The notes: a model not told the origin generated them from the sequence alone. A stretch of DNA of 64,000 nt from Rhodopseudomonas palustris (GCF_003031265.1 NZ_CP019966.1:2604001-2668000); one strand, 5' to 3'; shown: positions 25,057-33,119, counted from the first letter of the stretch. Numbers and translations are program-made.

Positions 25057-25839
25057 TCAGCCGATGAATTCGAGCGGCGCGCCGTGCGACAGCGTGATGT
25101 CGAGCGTCGTCGGAGGAGCACCTTTCAGCCCGATCGCGAACGGACTTTCGCCACGTGACTCAAGGTGCGCGGCGACACGCTGACCGGCCGGACCTTCGGC
25201 AGTGGGTGTGATCAGGGTGATGGCGCTACGATCCGCGGGAAGATGCGCGACGCGGACGCCCAGTCCAGGCAACGCATGGACGTCGACAGCAGGTTCTCCA
25301 AACAGCGCCGCGTACCGACCGACACTCCGGTCGATGTCCGTGACCGCAACAACCACCGAACCGATGCCCAGAGCGCCATTGGCGTGCTGCCGCACGGCGC
25401 CCTCCGGAACGCGCAAGGCACGCGGCGTGACGTCGCCGCAGAAGAACGGGGTATCGCTCTGCTTCGAGCGTGCGGTCTTCCAAATCAGCCGCTCTCCATC
25501 GGGACGCTCTCGTCCGCCGTCTTCCGGATTCTCGAAGTCCAGACCGCGAGACTGCGCCGCTGCCACGTCCGCATCGATATTGCGCGGCAGCAGTGCGTAG
25601 TCGACGAGGCCCGGGCCGGATCGGTCGAGCACCTGCCACCAGCGGAAGTCGGGTGCGGGACGGTCGAAGGCAATCAATTCGAAATACGAACCATCGCCGA
25701 ACACAACCAATGCGTTGCGCGAACCCCGTCCAGGATGCTCGCCGCCGGCCTCCACGGTGAAGCCGAGGCGGCGATAGTCGGCAATGGCCTGGTCGAGATT
25801 GGCGACGGCGACGACGACGTGATCGATCTGAAATCCCAT
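25057..25839 (-). CDS. VOC-superfamily (glyoxalase-like) protein
   Basis: 260 aa with two vicinal-oxygen-chelate modules: residues 1-120 open with 'IDHVVVAVANLDQAIADYRR' and residues about 150-255 with 'IGSVVVAVTDIDRSVGRY'. The first module includes 'VVFGDGSYFELIAF', the glyoxalase-like domain pattern. Members bind a metal ion and include dioxygenases, isomerases and antibiotic-binding proteins; no function can be assigned. Its stop lies 29 bp before the M20 hydrolase start on the same strand, suggesting an operon. Confidence 0.78.
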   Translation of the reverse strand: MGFQIDHVVVAVANLDQAIADYRRLGFTVEAGGEHPGRGSRNALVVFGDGSYFELIAFDRPAPDFRWWQVLDRSGPGLVDYALLPRNIDADVAAAQSRGLDFENPEDGGRERPDGERLIWKTARSKQSDTPFFCGDVTPRALRVPEGAVRQHANGALGIGSVVVAVTDIDRSVGRYAALFGEPAVDVHALPGLGVRVAHLPADRSAITLITPTAEGPAGQRVAAHLESRGESPFAIGLKGAPPTTLDITLSHGAPLEFIG

Positions 25840-26062
25840 TTCACTCCCTCTTTAGGCATGCTCGTGCACAATAGCTCGATATCTCTGACCATGTTCAAGT
25901 GTTTGCCAGCGCATCCCGTGGATGCCTGTCATTTGTAGCAATAGTGGTGTGCCGGAGTTTCGTTGAATAGTGTGCTTCACACACGCCGAAGCTGCGATCT
26001 TGCCTGGGGTGTCGGAGATTGACTGGGGCAGGATCCAGTGATGCCCGTGGTGCTAGAGCGCT

Positions 26063-26680
26063 TCATGTTTTGATGGAAGCGTATCCTGCATTGATGAAGT
26101 AGCTGGCGCACTCGTCTGGGATGATGGTCCCGGTGAGGCGCCCGATGTGATCGCAAGCGGCGTCGATGGTTCGCTTCTGGGCGATGCGCATCCAGTGCTT
26201 GATCTTGGCGAAGACCTGCTCGATTGGGTTGAGGTCGGGTGAGTACGGCGGCAGGTACCAGAGCCTCGCACCGGCTTCTCGGATCATCCGCCGGACGGAG
26301 GGCGATTTGTGGCTTCCGAGATTGTCCATAACGACGATGTCGCCTGGCCGCAGCGCCCGAACGAGTTGCTGTTCGACATAGGCGCGGAAGCTCTCGCCGT
26401 TGATCGGCCCATCGAATACGCAAGGCGCAGTGAGCCGGTCACAGCGTAGCGCGCCCAGAAAGGTCAGCGTCCGCCAATGACCGTGCGGTGCAAACCCGCG
26501 GAGCCGCTCACCTTTGGGGCCCCAGCCGCGCAACGGGGCCATGTTGGTCTTGACCCAGGTCTCGTCGATGAACACCAGCCGGCTTGGATCGAGGCGATCC
26601 TGCAGGCTGCGCCACCGCTGCCGCCGCCATGCGACGTCGGCGCGGCCCTGCTCAAGGGCGAACAGCGTTTTTTTAGAAGC
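26063..26680 (-). CDS. IS630 transposase, catalytic part (ORF B, no own strong start)
   Basis: Reads from 'KKTLFALEQGRADVAWRRQ' to '...YASIKT'. The DDE residues are visible: the first Asp in 'LVFIDETWVKTN', the second in 'PGDIVVMDNLGSHK' and the Glu in 'PPYSPDLNPIEQVFAKIKHW'. The frame is closed upstream by a TGA, so it needs a frameshift from ORF A, or an internal start such as the codon at 26575, which would lose the first 30 or so residues. The stop lies within the left inverted repeat. Confidence 0.82.
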   Translation of the reverse strand, partial: ASKKTLFALEQGRADVAWRRQRWRSLQDRLDPSRLVFIDETWVKTNMAPLRGWGPKGERLRGFAPHGHWRTLTFLGALRCDRLTAPCVFDGPINGESFRAYVEQQLVRALRPGDIVVMDNLGSHKSPSVRRMIREAGARLWYLPPYSPDLNPIEQVFAKIKHWMRIAQKRTIDAACDHIGRLTGTIIPDECASYFINAGYASIKT

Positions 26681-27011
26681 TCAGACCTTCGCGCTTGAGG
26701 AAGGTCCACACCGCATGGTGCGAGACCTTCACGCCGCGTGCAGCGAGTTCGTCCTTCAGGCCATGCAGCGTCAGATGTGGCGTTTGCCTAATCCGCTCCA
26801 TGATGAACGCGCGATGCGGCAGCAAGATCGGCTTGCGGTGTCCGCCTATCTTGCCCGGCACCACCGATCCTGTCTCCAGATACAGCCGGTGCCACTTCAC
26901 GACGGAAGACGGCGCGACGCCGAACCGCTGCGCGACAGCCCGGCAACTCTCGCCGGCCCGCATCGCCGCAACCGCTCGTTCACGAAGATCGTTCGAAAGA
27001 GGTCGGACCAT
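26673..27011 (-). CDS. IS630 transposase, N-terminal part (ORF A)
   Basis: 112 aa holding the DNA-binding region: helix-turn-helix 'SCRAVAQRFGVAPSSVVKWH' and the second HTH 'HLTLHGLKDELAARGVKVSH'. It ends '...REGLSF' at a TAA that is part of a TAAAAAAA run. Close relatives continue '...SFKKTLFALEQ', so the remainder is in another frame (see ORF B). A +1 shift at the TTC-TAA junction would join them; it may be programmed or a disabling mutation. Confidence 0.85.
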   Translation of the reverse strand: MVRPLSNDLRERAVAAMRAGESCRAVAQRFGVAPSSVVKWHRLYLETGSVVPGKIGGHRKPILLPHRAFIMERIRQTPHLTLHGLKDELAARGVKVSHHAVWTFLKREGLSF

Positions 27012-27103
27012 CGAAGCTGGCCTCCGATCCAGCCAGCATCTTGAATCACAGACCGCCGACCAACGGAATCCCTTTCGATTCTATCTAGTGATGAACCGCT
27101 CTA

Positions 27104-27494
27104 ATCTCTGTCGCAGGACCAATCCACGTGCGCATCAGCTGCAGTTGGGCAGTGGCGCTGTTGCTGCAGCGAGACGGGGGGACCTGTCGGTGATAGCGGT
27201 TGTCTTCACCCGGGGCTCGATCAACTTCGTCGCAGAGACCGCAATCCCCGTTGCTCCGCAGTTCGCTATGATCGACAGGGCATCTCCGCGAGCCAGAAGT
27301 CGCGACTTGGCAGTTCCTGCCTCAGGTTAACGGCTGTCCTTATGAGATGACTTAGCCATCCGAAGAATGAGACTCTCCAGAAAGCTGAATGAAGGCATCC
27401 GCTGGTGCCGGTGTCCAAATATGTCGCCCAAGCGACCATCGAAGGCTTTACAATTTCGCATTATATCGCGCGGCGGCGCGCAAATCGGTAAGGC
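27104..27494. other. Non-coding stretch between IS630 and tRNA-Ser
   Basis: About 390 bp without a convincing gene. Open frames on both strands here are continuations of shadows of the IS or of the tRNA gene. No promoter or repeat was identified. Confidence 0.4.
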
Positions 27495-27584
27495 TGGCGG
27501 AAGGGGTGGGATTCGAACCCACGGTACCCTTGCGGGCACGCCGGTTTTCAAGACCGGTGCCTTAAACCACTCGGCCACCCTTCC
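27495..27584 (-). tRNA. tRNA-Ser (anticodon UGA)
   Basis: 90 nt on the minus strand. The acceptor stem GGAAGGG pairs with CCCTTCC; discriminator G and an encoded CCA (27497-27495) follow. Anticodon loop CTTGAAA gives UGA, which reads UCA/UCG-type serine codons. The long variable arm of class II tRNAs (CGTGCCCGCAAGGGTAC region) and the T-arm GTGGG-TTCGAAT-CCCAC are present. Confidence 0.97.
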
Positions 27585-27884
27585 GGACCGGGAGCCGTCG
27601 TCATGGCAAGGCGGGATCGAGGTCGCCGGCCAGCGGTTGCGACGGCGTCCGCTGCGCTTGTTTAGGGTGGATTGCCTGGCGGGGTCAACGTCTTGCCTGA
27701 ACGCCTTTTGAAAGCCGACGGCAACGATCAGCCCAGCGCTATGTCCGACTTTGGTTAAAGCGGTGCGCTCTGCGAGCAGTTCCGTACCGGTCCTGAGCGG
27801 TGCTGCGGGTAAGGGCGGATTAGGGTTAATCAATTGGTCTCTTGCCGCGGGGCCGAGGTTTCCCCGGGAAGTGAGTTTGTTGGA
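27585..27884. other. Upstream region of tRNA-Ser and of the AraC regulator
   Basis: 300 bp with no supported gene. It must contain the tRNA promoter (minus strand) and that of the regulator at 27885 (plus strand). A minus-strand open frame across it merely reads through the tRNA gene. Confidence 0.4.
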
Positions 27885-28889
27885 ATGCGTAAGCCCGACT
27901 TTGACGTTCGTCCGAACGCCGAGCCGATCGATCATCCGCTCAATCGTGCCCCTGTGGTTCACACCCGCGACCCTGAAGCGATGCGCGAGGCGATGCTGTC
28001 GGTCTATGGGGCGCGGGATTTTGTGGCGGAGGCGGAGGGGTTCGAGGGATTCGGCAGCTATGTTGGGCTAGAGGGCGTAGGGCTCGGCTTCTGCGCCTAT
28101 GCGGCGCCGGCGGTGGCCGAGTTCGACGAGACGGACTTCGCCCGGGTGCAGATCGCGCTACGCGGCAGCAGCCGGACCTCGTCCGGCTCGTCCAGCGTCG
28201 ATGTCGATCCCGAGCATTGGTGCGTATCGTCGGCCGGCACACCGTCACGGCTCGAATTCGGCCCCGACTACCAGCAGATGATCCTTCGGATCACCTCTGC
28301 GACGCTGACCGCCGCGCTGGAGGCGCTGCTCGGCGTCAAGCCACGCGGCAAACTCACCTTCGCGCCGTATCTGTCCTGCGATGATCGTGGCGCGTCGGCG
28401 CTGCGCGATCTCGCTCTGTATGTCGCCCGCCACGTCGATCCGGCTGCTCCGGCCATGCCGCCGTTCATGCTGCGGGAGATGCAGCAGGCGCTGGTGGTGT
28501 CGTTTCTGAGCGTGACCCGGCACAATTACAGCAGCCAGCTCGACCGCGACGCCCGGGATACTGCTCCCGATTACGTCCGCGTCGCTGAAGACTTCATCGA
28601 GGCGTCCTGGAATCGGGCGATCACCATCGTCGATCTGGCGGCGGTGACCAATGTCGGCGTCCGCAGCCTGTTCAAGGCCTTTCAGAAGCACCGCGGCTAT
28701 TCGCCGATGGCGTTCGCCAAGGCGGTGCGGCTGAACAAGGCGCGCGAGATGCTGCTGTCGGGGGATCCGTCCCGCTCGGTCACCTCGGTGGCATTCGCCT
28801 GCGGCTTCACCAATCTCGGCCATTTCGCCAACGACTATCGCCGCCGCCACGGCGAGCTGCCCTCGGAAACGCTGGCACGTCGGCGCTGA
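27885..28889 (+). CDS. AraC-family transcriptional regulator
   Basis: 334 aa from ATG 27885; an upstream in-frame start at 27834 adds an unlikely Cys/Arg-rich leader. The N-terminal ~200 residues match the AraC-binding-like domain of cupin-type regulators ('FARVQIALRGSS', 'RLEFGPDYQQMILRI'). The C-terminal double HTH is clear: 'ITIVDLAAVTNVGVRSLFKAF', 'HRGYSPMAFAKAVRLNKAREML' and 'VTSVAFACGFTNLGHFANDYR' (in part). It precedes draT by 134 bp on the same strand; whether it controls draTG or something else is unknown. Confidence 0.88.
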   Translation: MRKPDFDVRPNAEPIDHPLNRAPVVHTRDPEAMREAMLSVYGARDFVAEAEGFEGFGSYVGLEGVGLGFCAYAAPAVAEFDETDFARVQIALRGSSRTSSGSSSVDVDPEHWCVSSAGTPSRLEFGPDYQQMILRITSATLTAALEALLGVKPRGKLTFAPYLSCDDRGASALRDLALYVARHVDPAAPAMPPFMLREMQQALVVSFLSVTRHNYSSQLDRDARDTAPDYVRVAEDFIEASWNRAITIVDLAAVTNVGVRSLFKAFQKHRGYSPMAFAKAVRLNKAREMLLSGDPSRSVTSVAFACGFTNLGHFANDYRRRHGELPSETLARRR

Positions 28890-29023
28890 CCGGCGCCCCG
28901 GCCGCCGCTTGGGCTGCTCCGTCGAGTTGCGCATAGGCAGGTGGCGTCGTCTTCGCTAACCATGTGGCGTCAGGACGATCGGGGCGCGCCGCGGGCGGGC
29001 GCAGGAGCGGCAGAGCCGGCCAG

Positions 29024-29833
29024 GTGAGCGAAGACGGCAGCATCGGGCATTCCAGCAACCTCGTCGGGGTGCCGATGCGGTTTCTCACCGGCGTCGGCTT
29101 CAACGACGCGCCGGTGCCGCTGCATATCGCCGGCGTGCGCGAGATGAATCCCAGCCTGTTCGAGATGCTGGGGCAAGCGCGCGACCTCGCTGAAGCCGGC
29201 GAGGCGTTCGCCTGCTACATGACGGCGCTGTTCGGGATCGACGCCGAGCAGCGCGTCCGCGGCCGCGACGGCCGCCGCCGTTTCCGTTCGTCCTACCTCG
29301 ATCTGATCAAGGGCTGGGGCTTCGACAGCAACGGCGCCGAGGGCGCGGTGCTGAAGGGCTGGGTCGAAAGCCGGTTCGGGCTGTTTCCGACCTTTCACAA
29401 GGAGCCGATCCGGCGGATCGCCAGTCCGGTGTGGACCGTCTATGTCGAACAGAAGATGTCGAGCCGCTTCCACAACAACGCGATCTTCGTCCAGCTCGAT
29501 CTGCTGTATGAATTCTGCCAGTGGGCTTTGACGCATTTCTCCGCCACCGGCAGCACCCATGTGACGCTGTATCGCGGCGTCAATGGCTTCGATGAGCATC
29601 AGATCGTCGAGCGGCTCGACAAGCGCCACTGCATCATCCGCCTCAACAACCTGACCTCGTTTACCTCCGACCGGGGTATCGCCGATTGCTTCGGTGATAC
29701 CATCCTGACGGTGCGGGTGCCGGTGGCGAAGATCCTGTTCTTCAATCGGCTGCTGGCCGCCCATCCGCTGAAGGGTGAGGGTGAGTATCTGGTGATCGGC
29801 GGCGACTATCGCGTCACCGCGAGCTACTTCTGA
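29024..29833 (+). CDS. draT: NAD+-dinitrogenase-reductase ADP-D-ribosyltransferase
   Basis: 269 aa using GTG 29024; a more upstream GTG (28964) adds a low-complexity Gly/Arg leader. DraT inactivates NifH by transferring ADP-ribose from NAD+ to Arg100 when ammonium or darkness signals arrive. Family features are 'GHSSNLVGVP' at the start, 'FNDAPVPLHIAGVREMN', and an R-S-E transferase core: R184 in 'HVTLYRGVNGF', the Ser motif 'LTSFTSDR' (residues 210-217) and 'GEGEYLV' (E252/E254). draG follows 11 bp later. No structural nif genes are in the window; a NifH-like MarH is. Confidence 0.93.
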   Translation: MSEDGSIGHSSNLVGVPMRFLTGVGFNDAPVPLHIAGVREMNPSLFEMLGQARDLAEAGEAFACYMTALFGIDAEQRVRGRDGRRRFRSSYLDLIKGWGFDSNGAEGAVLKGWVESRFGLFPTFHKEPIRRIASPVWTVYVEQKMSSRFHNNAIFVQLDLLYEFCQWALTHFSATGSTHVTLYRGVNGFDEHQIVERLDKRHCIIRLNNLTSFTSDRGIADCFGDTILTVRVPVAKILFFNRLLAAHPLKGEGEYLVIGGDYRVTASYF

Positions 29834-29844
29834 AAGGGCGCGCC

Positions 29845-30735
29845 ATGACCTCGCCGAGCCTGCAAGACCGCGCGCTCGCCGCCTATCTGGGCTTCGCGAT
29901 CGGCGACGCGCTCGGCGCCACCGTCGAGTTCATGACCAAGTCTGAGATCGCTGCGCGCTACGGCGTGCACAAGGACATCATCGGCGGCGGCTGGCTGCGG
30001 CTGAAGCCGGGACAGGTCACCGACGACACCGAGATGGCACTCGCGCTTGGCCGCTCGCTGATCCGCTGCGGCGGCCTCGCGCTTCCAGACCTCTGCGCCG
30101 AATTCGCCGCCTGGCTGAAGACCGGCCCCGTCGATGTCGGCAGCACCTGCCGCCGCGGCATCCGCCGTTACATCACAACCGGGGAGATGCAGGGGGCGTA
30201 TTTCGAAGGCGACGCCGGCAACGGCGCCGCGATGCGGATCCTGCCGCTGGCGCTCGCCACTTACGGTCGTCCGGAGCAGGCGGAAGCCTGGACGATCGCG
30301 CAGGCCCACGTTACGCATCATCATCCGTTGTCGGATGCGGCGGCGCTCGCGCTGGTCAAGATGCTGCAGGTGTTGCTGGCGGGGCAGGGGCAAAGCGCCG
30401 CCTGCGTCATCGCCGACGATCTGGTGCACGCTCACCGTATTTTCGGTTTCACGCCGTATCGCGGTCCAGCCACGGCTTACGTGGTCGATACCCTTCGCAC
30501 CGTGCTGCACTACTATTTCGCGACTGGCAGCTTCGCCGATTGCCTGATCGCCACCGTCAACCAGGGCGACGATGCCGACACCACCGGCGCGCTCGCCGGA
30601 ATGCTCGCCGGCGCGACCTATGGCCTCGCCGCAATCCCGAAGCGTTGGCTCGATCGACTCGAGCGCGAAACGGTCACGGCCATCCGCGGTCAGGTGCCGA
30701 AGCTGTTGGAACTGGCGGCGGCCGCGCCTGGGTAG
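29845..30735 (+). CDS. draG: ADP-ribosyl-[dinitrogen reductase] glycohydrolase
   Basis: 296 aa. DraG removes ADP-ribose from NifH and so reverses DraT. It is a binuclear-Mn ADP-ribosylglycohydrolase: 'LGFAIGDALGATVEFM' at the N-terminus, the metal-binding 'VTDDTEMALALG' (residues 58-69) and the late metal motif 'NQGDDADTTGALAGMLAG' (residues 239-256). Length agrees with characterised DraG (about 295 aa). Directly follows draT and is surely co-transcribed with it. Confidence 0.95.
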   Translation: MTSPSLQDRALAAYLGFAIGDALGATVEFMTKSEIAARYGVHKDIIGGGWLRLKPGQVTDDTEMALALGRSLIRCGGLALPDLCAEFAAWLKTGPVDVGSTCRRGIRRYITTGEMQGAYFEGDAGNGAAMRILPLALATYGRPEQAEAWTIAQAHVTHHHPLSDAAALALVKMLQVLLAGQGQSAACVIADDLVHAHRIFGFTPYRGPATAYVVDTLRTVLHYYFATGSFADCLIATVNQGDDADTTGALAGMLAGATYGLAAIPKRWLDRLERETVTAIRGQVPKLLELAAAAPG

Positions 30736-30761
30736 CGGATCGCCTGGATGGTGCCGCACAT

Positions 30762-30795
30762 GGGAAAGGCCCCGCGCTCTGCGGAGCCCCTCGCG
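30762..30795 (+). terminator. Hairpin after draG, possible terminator
   Basis: GGCCCCGC, loop GCTCT, GCGGAGCC forms an 8-bp stem with one mismatch about 35 bp after the draG stop. No clear T-run follows, so it may be only a weak or bidirectional terminator. Confidence 0.4.
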
Positions 30796-30862
30796 CGACG
30801 TGTCGATCTGGACGAGTGACGTCCCGAGATCATTCCGTTTTCAGGATCGATCCCAGCTACGA

Positions 30863-30982
30863 TCAGTGCTGTTCGATCTCCAGCAGCGCGACGAACTGGT
30901 GGATGAAATCGTAGATGCTCCAGTACAGCGCGCCGTGTGTATCGATGTCGTCGGTGCGAAACGCCTGTGCGAATGAAGCCAT
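30863..30982 (-). CDS. Small protein (39 aa), unknown
   Basis: A short reading frame starting at ATG 30982 preceded by AGGGTGG. The product, rich in aromatic and acidic residues ('DTHGALYWSIYDFIHQF'), looks like an amphipathic helix rather than a translated shadow. A longer start upstream in the same frame adds an unlikely Gly/Arg/Cys leader. I do not recognise it. It lies just past draTG on the opposite strand. Confidence 0.4.
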   Translation of the reverse strand: MASFAQAFRTDDIDTHGALYWSIYDFIHQFVALLEIEQH

Positions 30983-31230
30983 GACTGCCACCCTTGTTTT
31001 TGTTGTGCCGCGGACGCCGCTGGCGTCGTCGCGGGAGCAGCCTCGGCCGGCACCACTTAACAACTGGTTGGAAGGGCAGGCGCTCGTACTTTGGAGCGTT
31101 AGCGGACGTTGAACAAACGCCGCTGAGCGACAGAAATAACTACACCGATACCAAGCGGAATGGCATGTCGGGATTTCGGCCGTTAATAATTACCAGCGGT
31201 GGCGCGCTAAATGTCTCGGTTCAAACAAGC

Positions 31231-31566
31231 TCAATCGTCGACGCGGGTTAAAATGGCCTTCATCGGAAGGCCGGGTGTCTCGTGGGCGTAGCCTTCGATC
31301 GTGACGTAGCCATCCTTGGCGACGCCATCGAAGATGATTTCGAACGGCTCGATCCCGAACACCGACAGCCGCGAATGATCCGACGAGTAGCGTACCCCGC
31401 GCAGATTCCCGCTCACTGTCAGTCCCTTCTCCGAATAGGCGCCGGAATACAGGAACGTGGAGTCGCCGCCCTGGATCTTGCCGTCGTGAAGAAAGATCAC
31501 GCCGTGCGACTTCTTTCGTGCCGTCTCGAACTCAGCTTTGTAGAACCCTCGAAGATGATCGGTCAT
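31231..31566 (-). CDS. GrlR-like regulatory domain protein
   Basis: 111 aa from ATG 31566 (AGGGGTGG just upstream). The sequence resembles the GrlR family of small beta-barrel proteins, known from enterobacterial type III secretion control, where GrlR binds and inhibits an activator: 'FYKAEFETARKKSHGVIFLHDGKIQGGDS' (in part), then 'YSGAYSEKGLTVSG' and a C-terminal 'GYAHETPGLPMKAILTRV'. Many alphaproteobacteria encode such proteins with no type III locus; the role here is unknown. It is monocistronic. Confidence 0.65.
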   Translation of the reverse strand: MTDHLRGFYKAEFETARKKSHGVIFLHDGKIQGGDSTFLYSGAYSEKGLTVSGNLRGVRYSSDHSRLSVFGIEPFEIIFDGVAKDGYVTIEGYAHETPGLPMKAILTRVDD

Positions 31567-31828
31567 GTCCACCCCTGCGATCGCCGCGGGTGCTCTACCA
31601 CTCCAGGTTTAGTAAGAGAAGCGGTGGATGCATCTTGAGTTGAAAAATGCTGCGAGAGCTTAAACTAGGCGGCGCGGCGAGGGCGTTGTGATCGCACGCG
31701 AAGTCGCCGGGGAGCGGTCGATCGCGGTGCATCAAATTGCTGCACAAAGGCGGTAAAAGCGGCAGGTTTCGCATCAACAATGCGCTTGACTTGAACTACG
31801 AACTCGACGACCGTAATCGTCAAGCGTT

Positions 31829-31950
31829 GGGCAACTAAGCCCTGAGACGCAAAGAGTTTTGAACCATTTCCGACACCGCGCAGATCGATGCGCGTTTGGT
31901 TGGTGGCGAAAGCGCCCTCGGCTCGACAGCCGGTGGGCGCTTTTTGTTTT
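31829..31950 (+). promoter_or_regulatory. AmiR-type antitermination leader with rho-independent terminator
   Basis: The untranslated leader of the amide operon. It holds a hexaloop hairpin GGGC-AACTAA-GCCC (31829-31842), a second short structure around GAC-GCAAAGA-GTT (31846-31859), a hairpin CGCGCA-GATCGA-TGCGCG (31877-31894) and a strong terminator: AAAGCGCCC pairing with GGGCGCTTT (31909-31943) followed by TTTTTGTTTTT. The terminator ends 11 bp before the sensor gene. The operon encodes an ANTAR antiterminator of the AmiR type, and such proteins bind paired hexaloops to prevent termination. The first loop has the conserved A at position 1 but T, not G, at position 4. A TTGACT at 31786 may be the -35 element. 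Confidence 0.7.
31909..31950 (+). terminator. Intrinsic terminator (attenuator) in the amide-operon leader
   Basis: Stem AAAGCGCCC/GGGCGCTTT with an inner stem CGGCT-CGAC-AGCCG, followed by a run of Ts interrupted by one G. It precedes the first gene, so it should stop transcription unless antitermination occurs. Confidence 0.85.
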
Positions 31951-31961
31951 TGGACACGAGC

Positions 31962-33119
31962 ATGACGAAGCGGCTGCGCATCGGTGTGATGTTCTCCACG
32001 ACCGGCTCCTACGGGGCGGTCGGGCGCACCATGCTCAATGGCGCGATGCTCGGGCTCAGCGAGGTGGCGACCAGCGGAAACGGGCCGGAGATCGAGCCGG
32101 TCATCGTCAATCCCGGCGGCGACCTGTCGCAGTATCGCGCGCTGGCTCACGAGCTACTGGCCTCCGGTGTGCGGCAGGTGATCGGCTGTTACACGTCGTC
32201 GAGCCGCAAAGAGGTGATTCCGTGCTTTGAGAAGCACGATGGCCTGTTGTGGTACCCTTCGCATTATGAAGGCTTCGAGAGCTCCGATAACGTCATCTAT
32301 ACCGGCGCCTCGCCAAACCAGCACGTGCTGCCGTTGGTCGATTATCTTGCCGCCAAGCACGGCAAGCGCGCGTTCTGTATCGGCTCGAACTACATCTGGG
32401 CGTGGGAGAACAACCGGATCTTCCGCGAAGCGCTGATCGCGCGCGGCGGCGCGGTGCTGGCGGAGCGCTATCTTGCGGTCGGGGACACAGACGTCGATCG
32501 CGCCGTCGCGGCGATCCTGGAGCAGCGCCCGGATTTCGTGTTCAACAATCTGATCGGTACCAGCGCCTACGCCTTCTTCCGTGCGTTTCGTGCGGCCTGC
32601 CGGGCGCGTGGCATCGACCAGGCCGCCGAGATCCCGGTGGCGAGCTGCACGCTGGCCGAGCCGGAGCTTTCCGAAATCGGCGCCGAAGCGGTCGACGGGC
32701 ATCTGTCGTCCAGCGTGTATTTCGCCTCCTTGGCAGGGCCGGCCAATGACGCCTTCACCCAGGCTTACGCGACGAAATTTCCGGATGCGCCACCGACTTC
32801 GGCGGATGCGGAAGCCTGCTACATCGCGGTCAAGCTGCTCGCCGCCGCTCTGCAGCAGGCCGGCACCGATGAGGCGAGCGCGGTGCGCGCGGCGGTTGCC
32901 GATCAGCGCCTGATCGCTCCCCAGGGAGAGGTGCGGATCGATCCGCAGACCTATCACGCCTGGCTGACGCCGCGGATCGGACGGTCGACGGCGGCTGGGC
33001 AATTCGAAGTGCTGCTCGAAGCGCCGGAGCCGATCGCGCCCGATCCGTATCTGGTGCAAACCTCGCCGCGGTTCGCCGCCGCTATGCGTTCTCCATTGTT
33101 GAGGCTGGTGAAGTCATGA
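31962..33119 (+). CDS. AmiC-type amide-sensing negative regulator
   Basis: 385 aa from ATG 31962. Periplasmic-binding-protein fold of the Peripla_BP_5 family but with no signal peptide ('MTKRLRIGVMFSTTGSYG...'), so it is cytoplasmic, as AmiC is. It carries 'GCYTSSSRKEVIPCFEKHDGLLWYPSHYEG' (in part), the amide/urea receptor block, and 'FNNLIGTSAYAFFRAF'. AmiC binds short amides and, when empty, holds AmiR inactive. The stop overlaps the start of the ANTAR gene (ATGA). By analogy it senses the amide or urea-like substrate of this operon. Confidence 0.85.
   Translation: MTKRLRIGVMFSTTGSYGAVGRTMLNGAMLGLSEVATSGNGPEIEPVIVNPGGDLSQYRALAHELLASGVRQVIGCYTSSSRKEVIPCFEKHDGLLWYPSHYEGFESSDNVIYTGASPNQHVLPLVDYLAAKHGKRAFCIGSNYIWAWENNRIFREALIARGGAVLAERYLAVGDTDVDRAVAAILEQRPDFVFNNLIGTSAYAFFRAFRAACRARGIDQAAEIPVASCTLAEPELSEIGAEAVDGHLSSSVYFASLAGPANDAFTQAYATKFPDAPPTSADAEACYIAVKLLAAALQQAGTDEASAVRAAVADQRLIAPQGEVRIDPQTYHAWLTPRIGRSTAAGQFEVLLEAPEPIAPDPYLVQTSPRFAAAMRSPLLRLVKS

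Larger units (their letters stand above)
26056..27101 (-). mobile_element. IS630-family insertion sequence
   Basis: A 1046-bp element bounded by imperfect inverted repeats: the left end begins GAGCGCTTCAT, and the right end read inwards begins GAGCGGTTCAT (10 of 11, about 19 of 26 over a longer span). Each end is flanked by TA (26054-26055 and 27102-27103), the target duplicated by IS630/mariner elements. Inside is a transposase in two frames on the minus strand. It lies between the VOC gene and tRNA-Ser(UGA). Confidence 0.85.

Noticed and set aside
27327..27962. A 211-codon minus-strand frame covering tRNA-Ser(UGA)
   Set aside because: The peptide 'GRVAEWFKAPVLKTG' is a familiar artefact of translating a serine tRNA gene. 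No protein is supported.
31715..31735. Possible sigma-54 promoter (GG...GC) before the amide operon
   Set aside because: The GG and GC dinucleotides are 11 rather than 10 bases apart and the flanking bases do not match the consensus.
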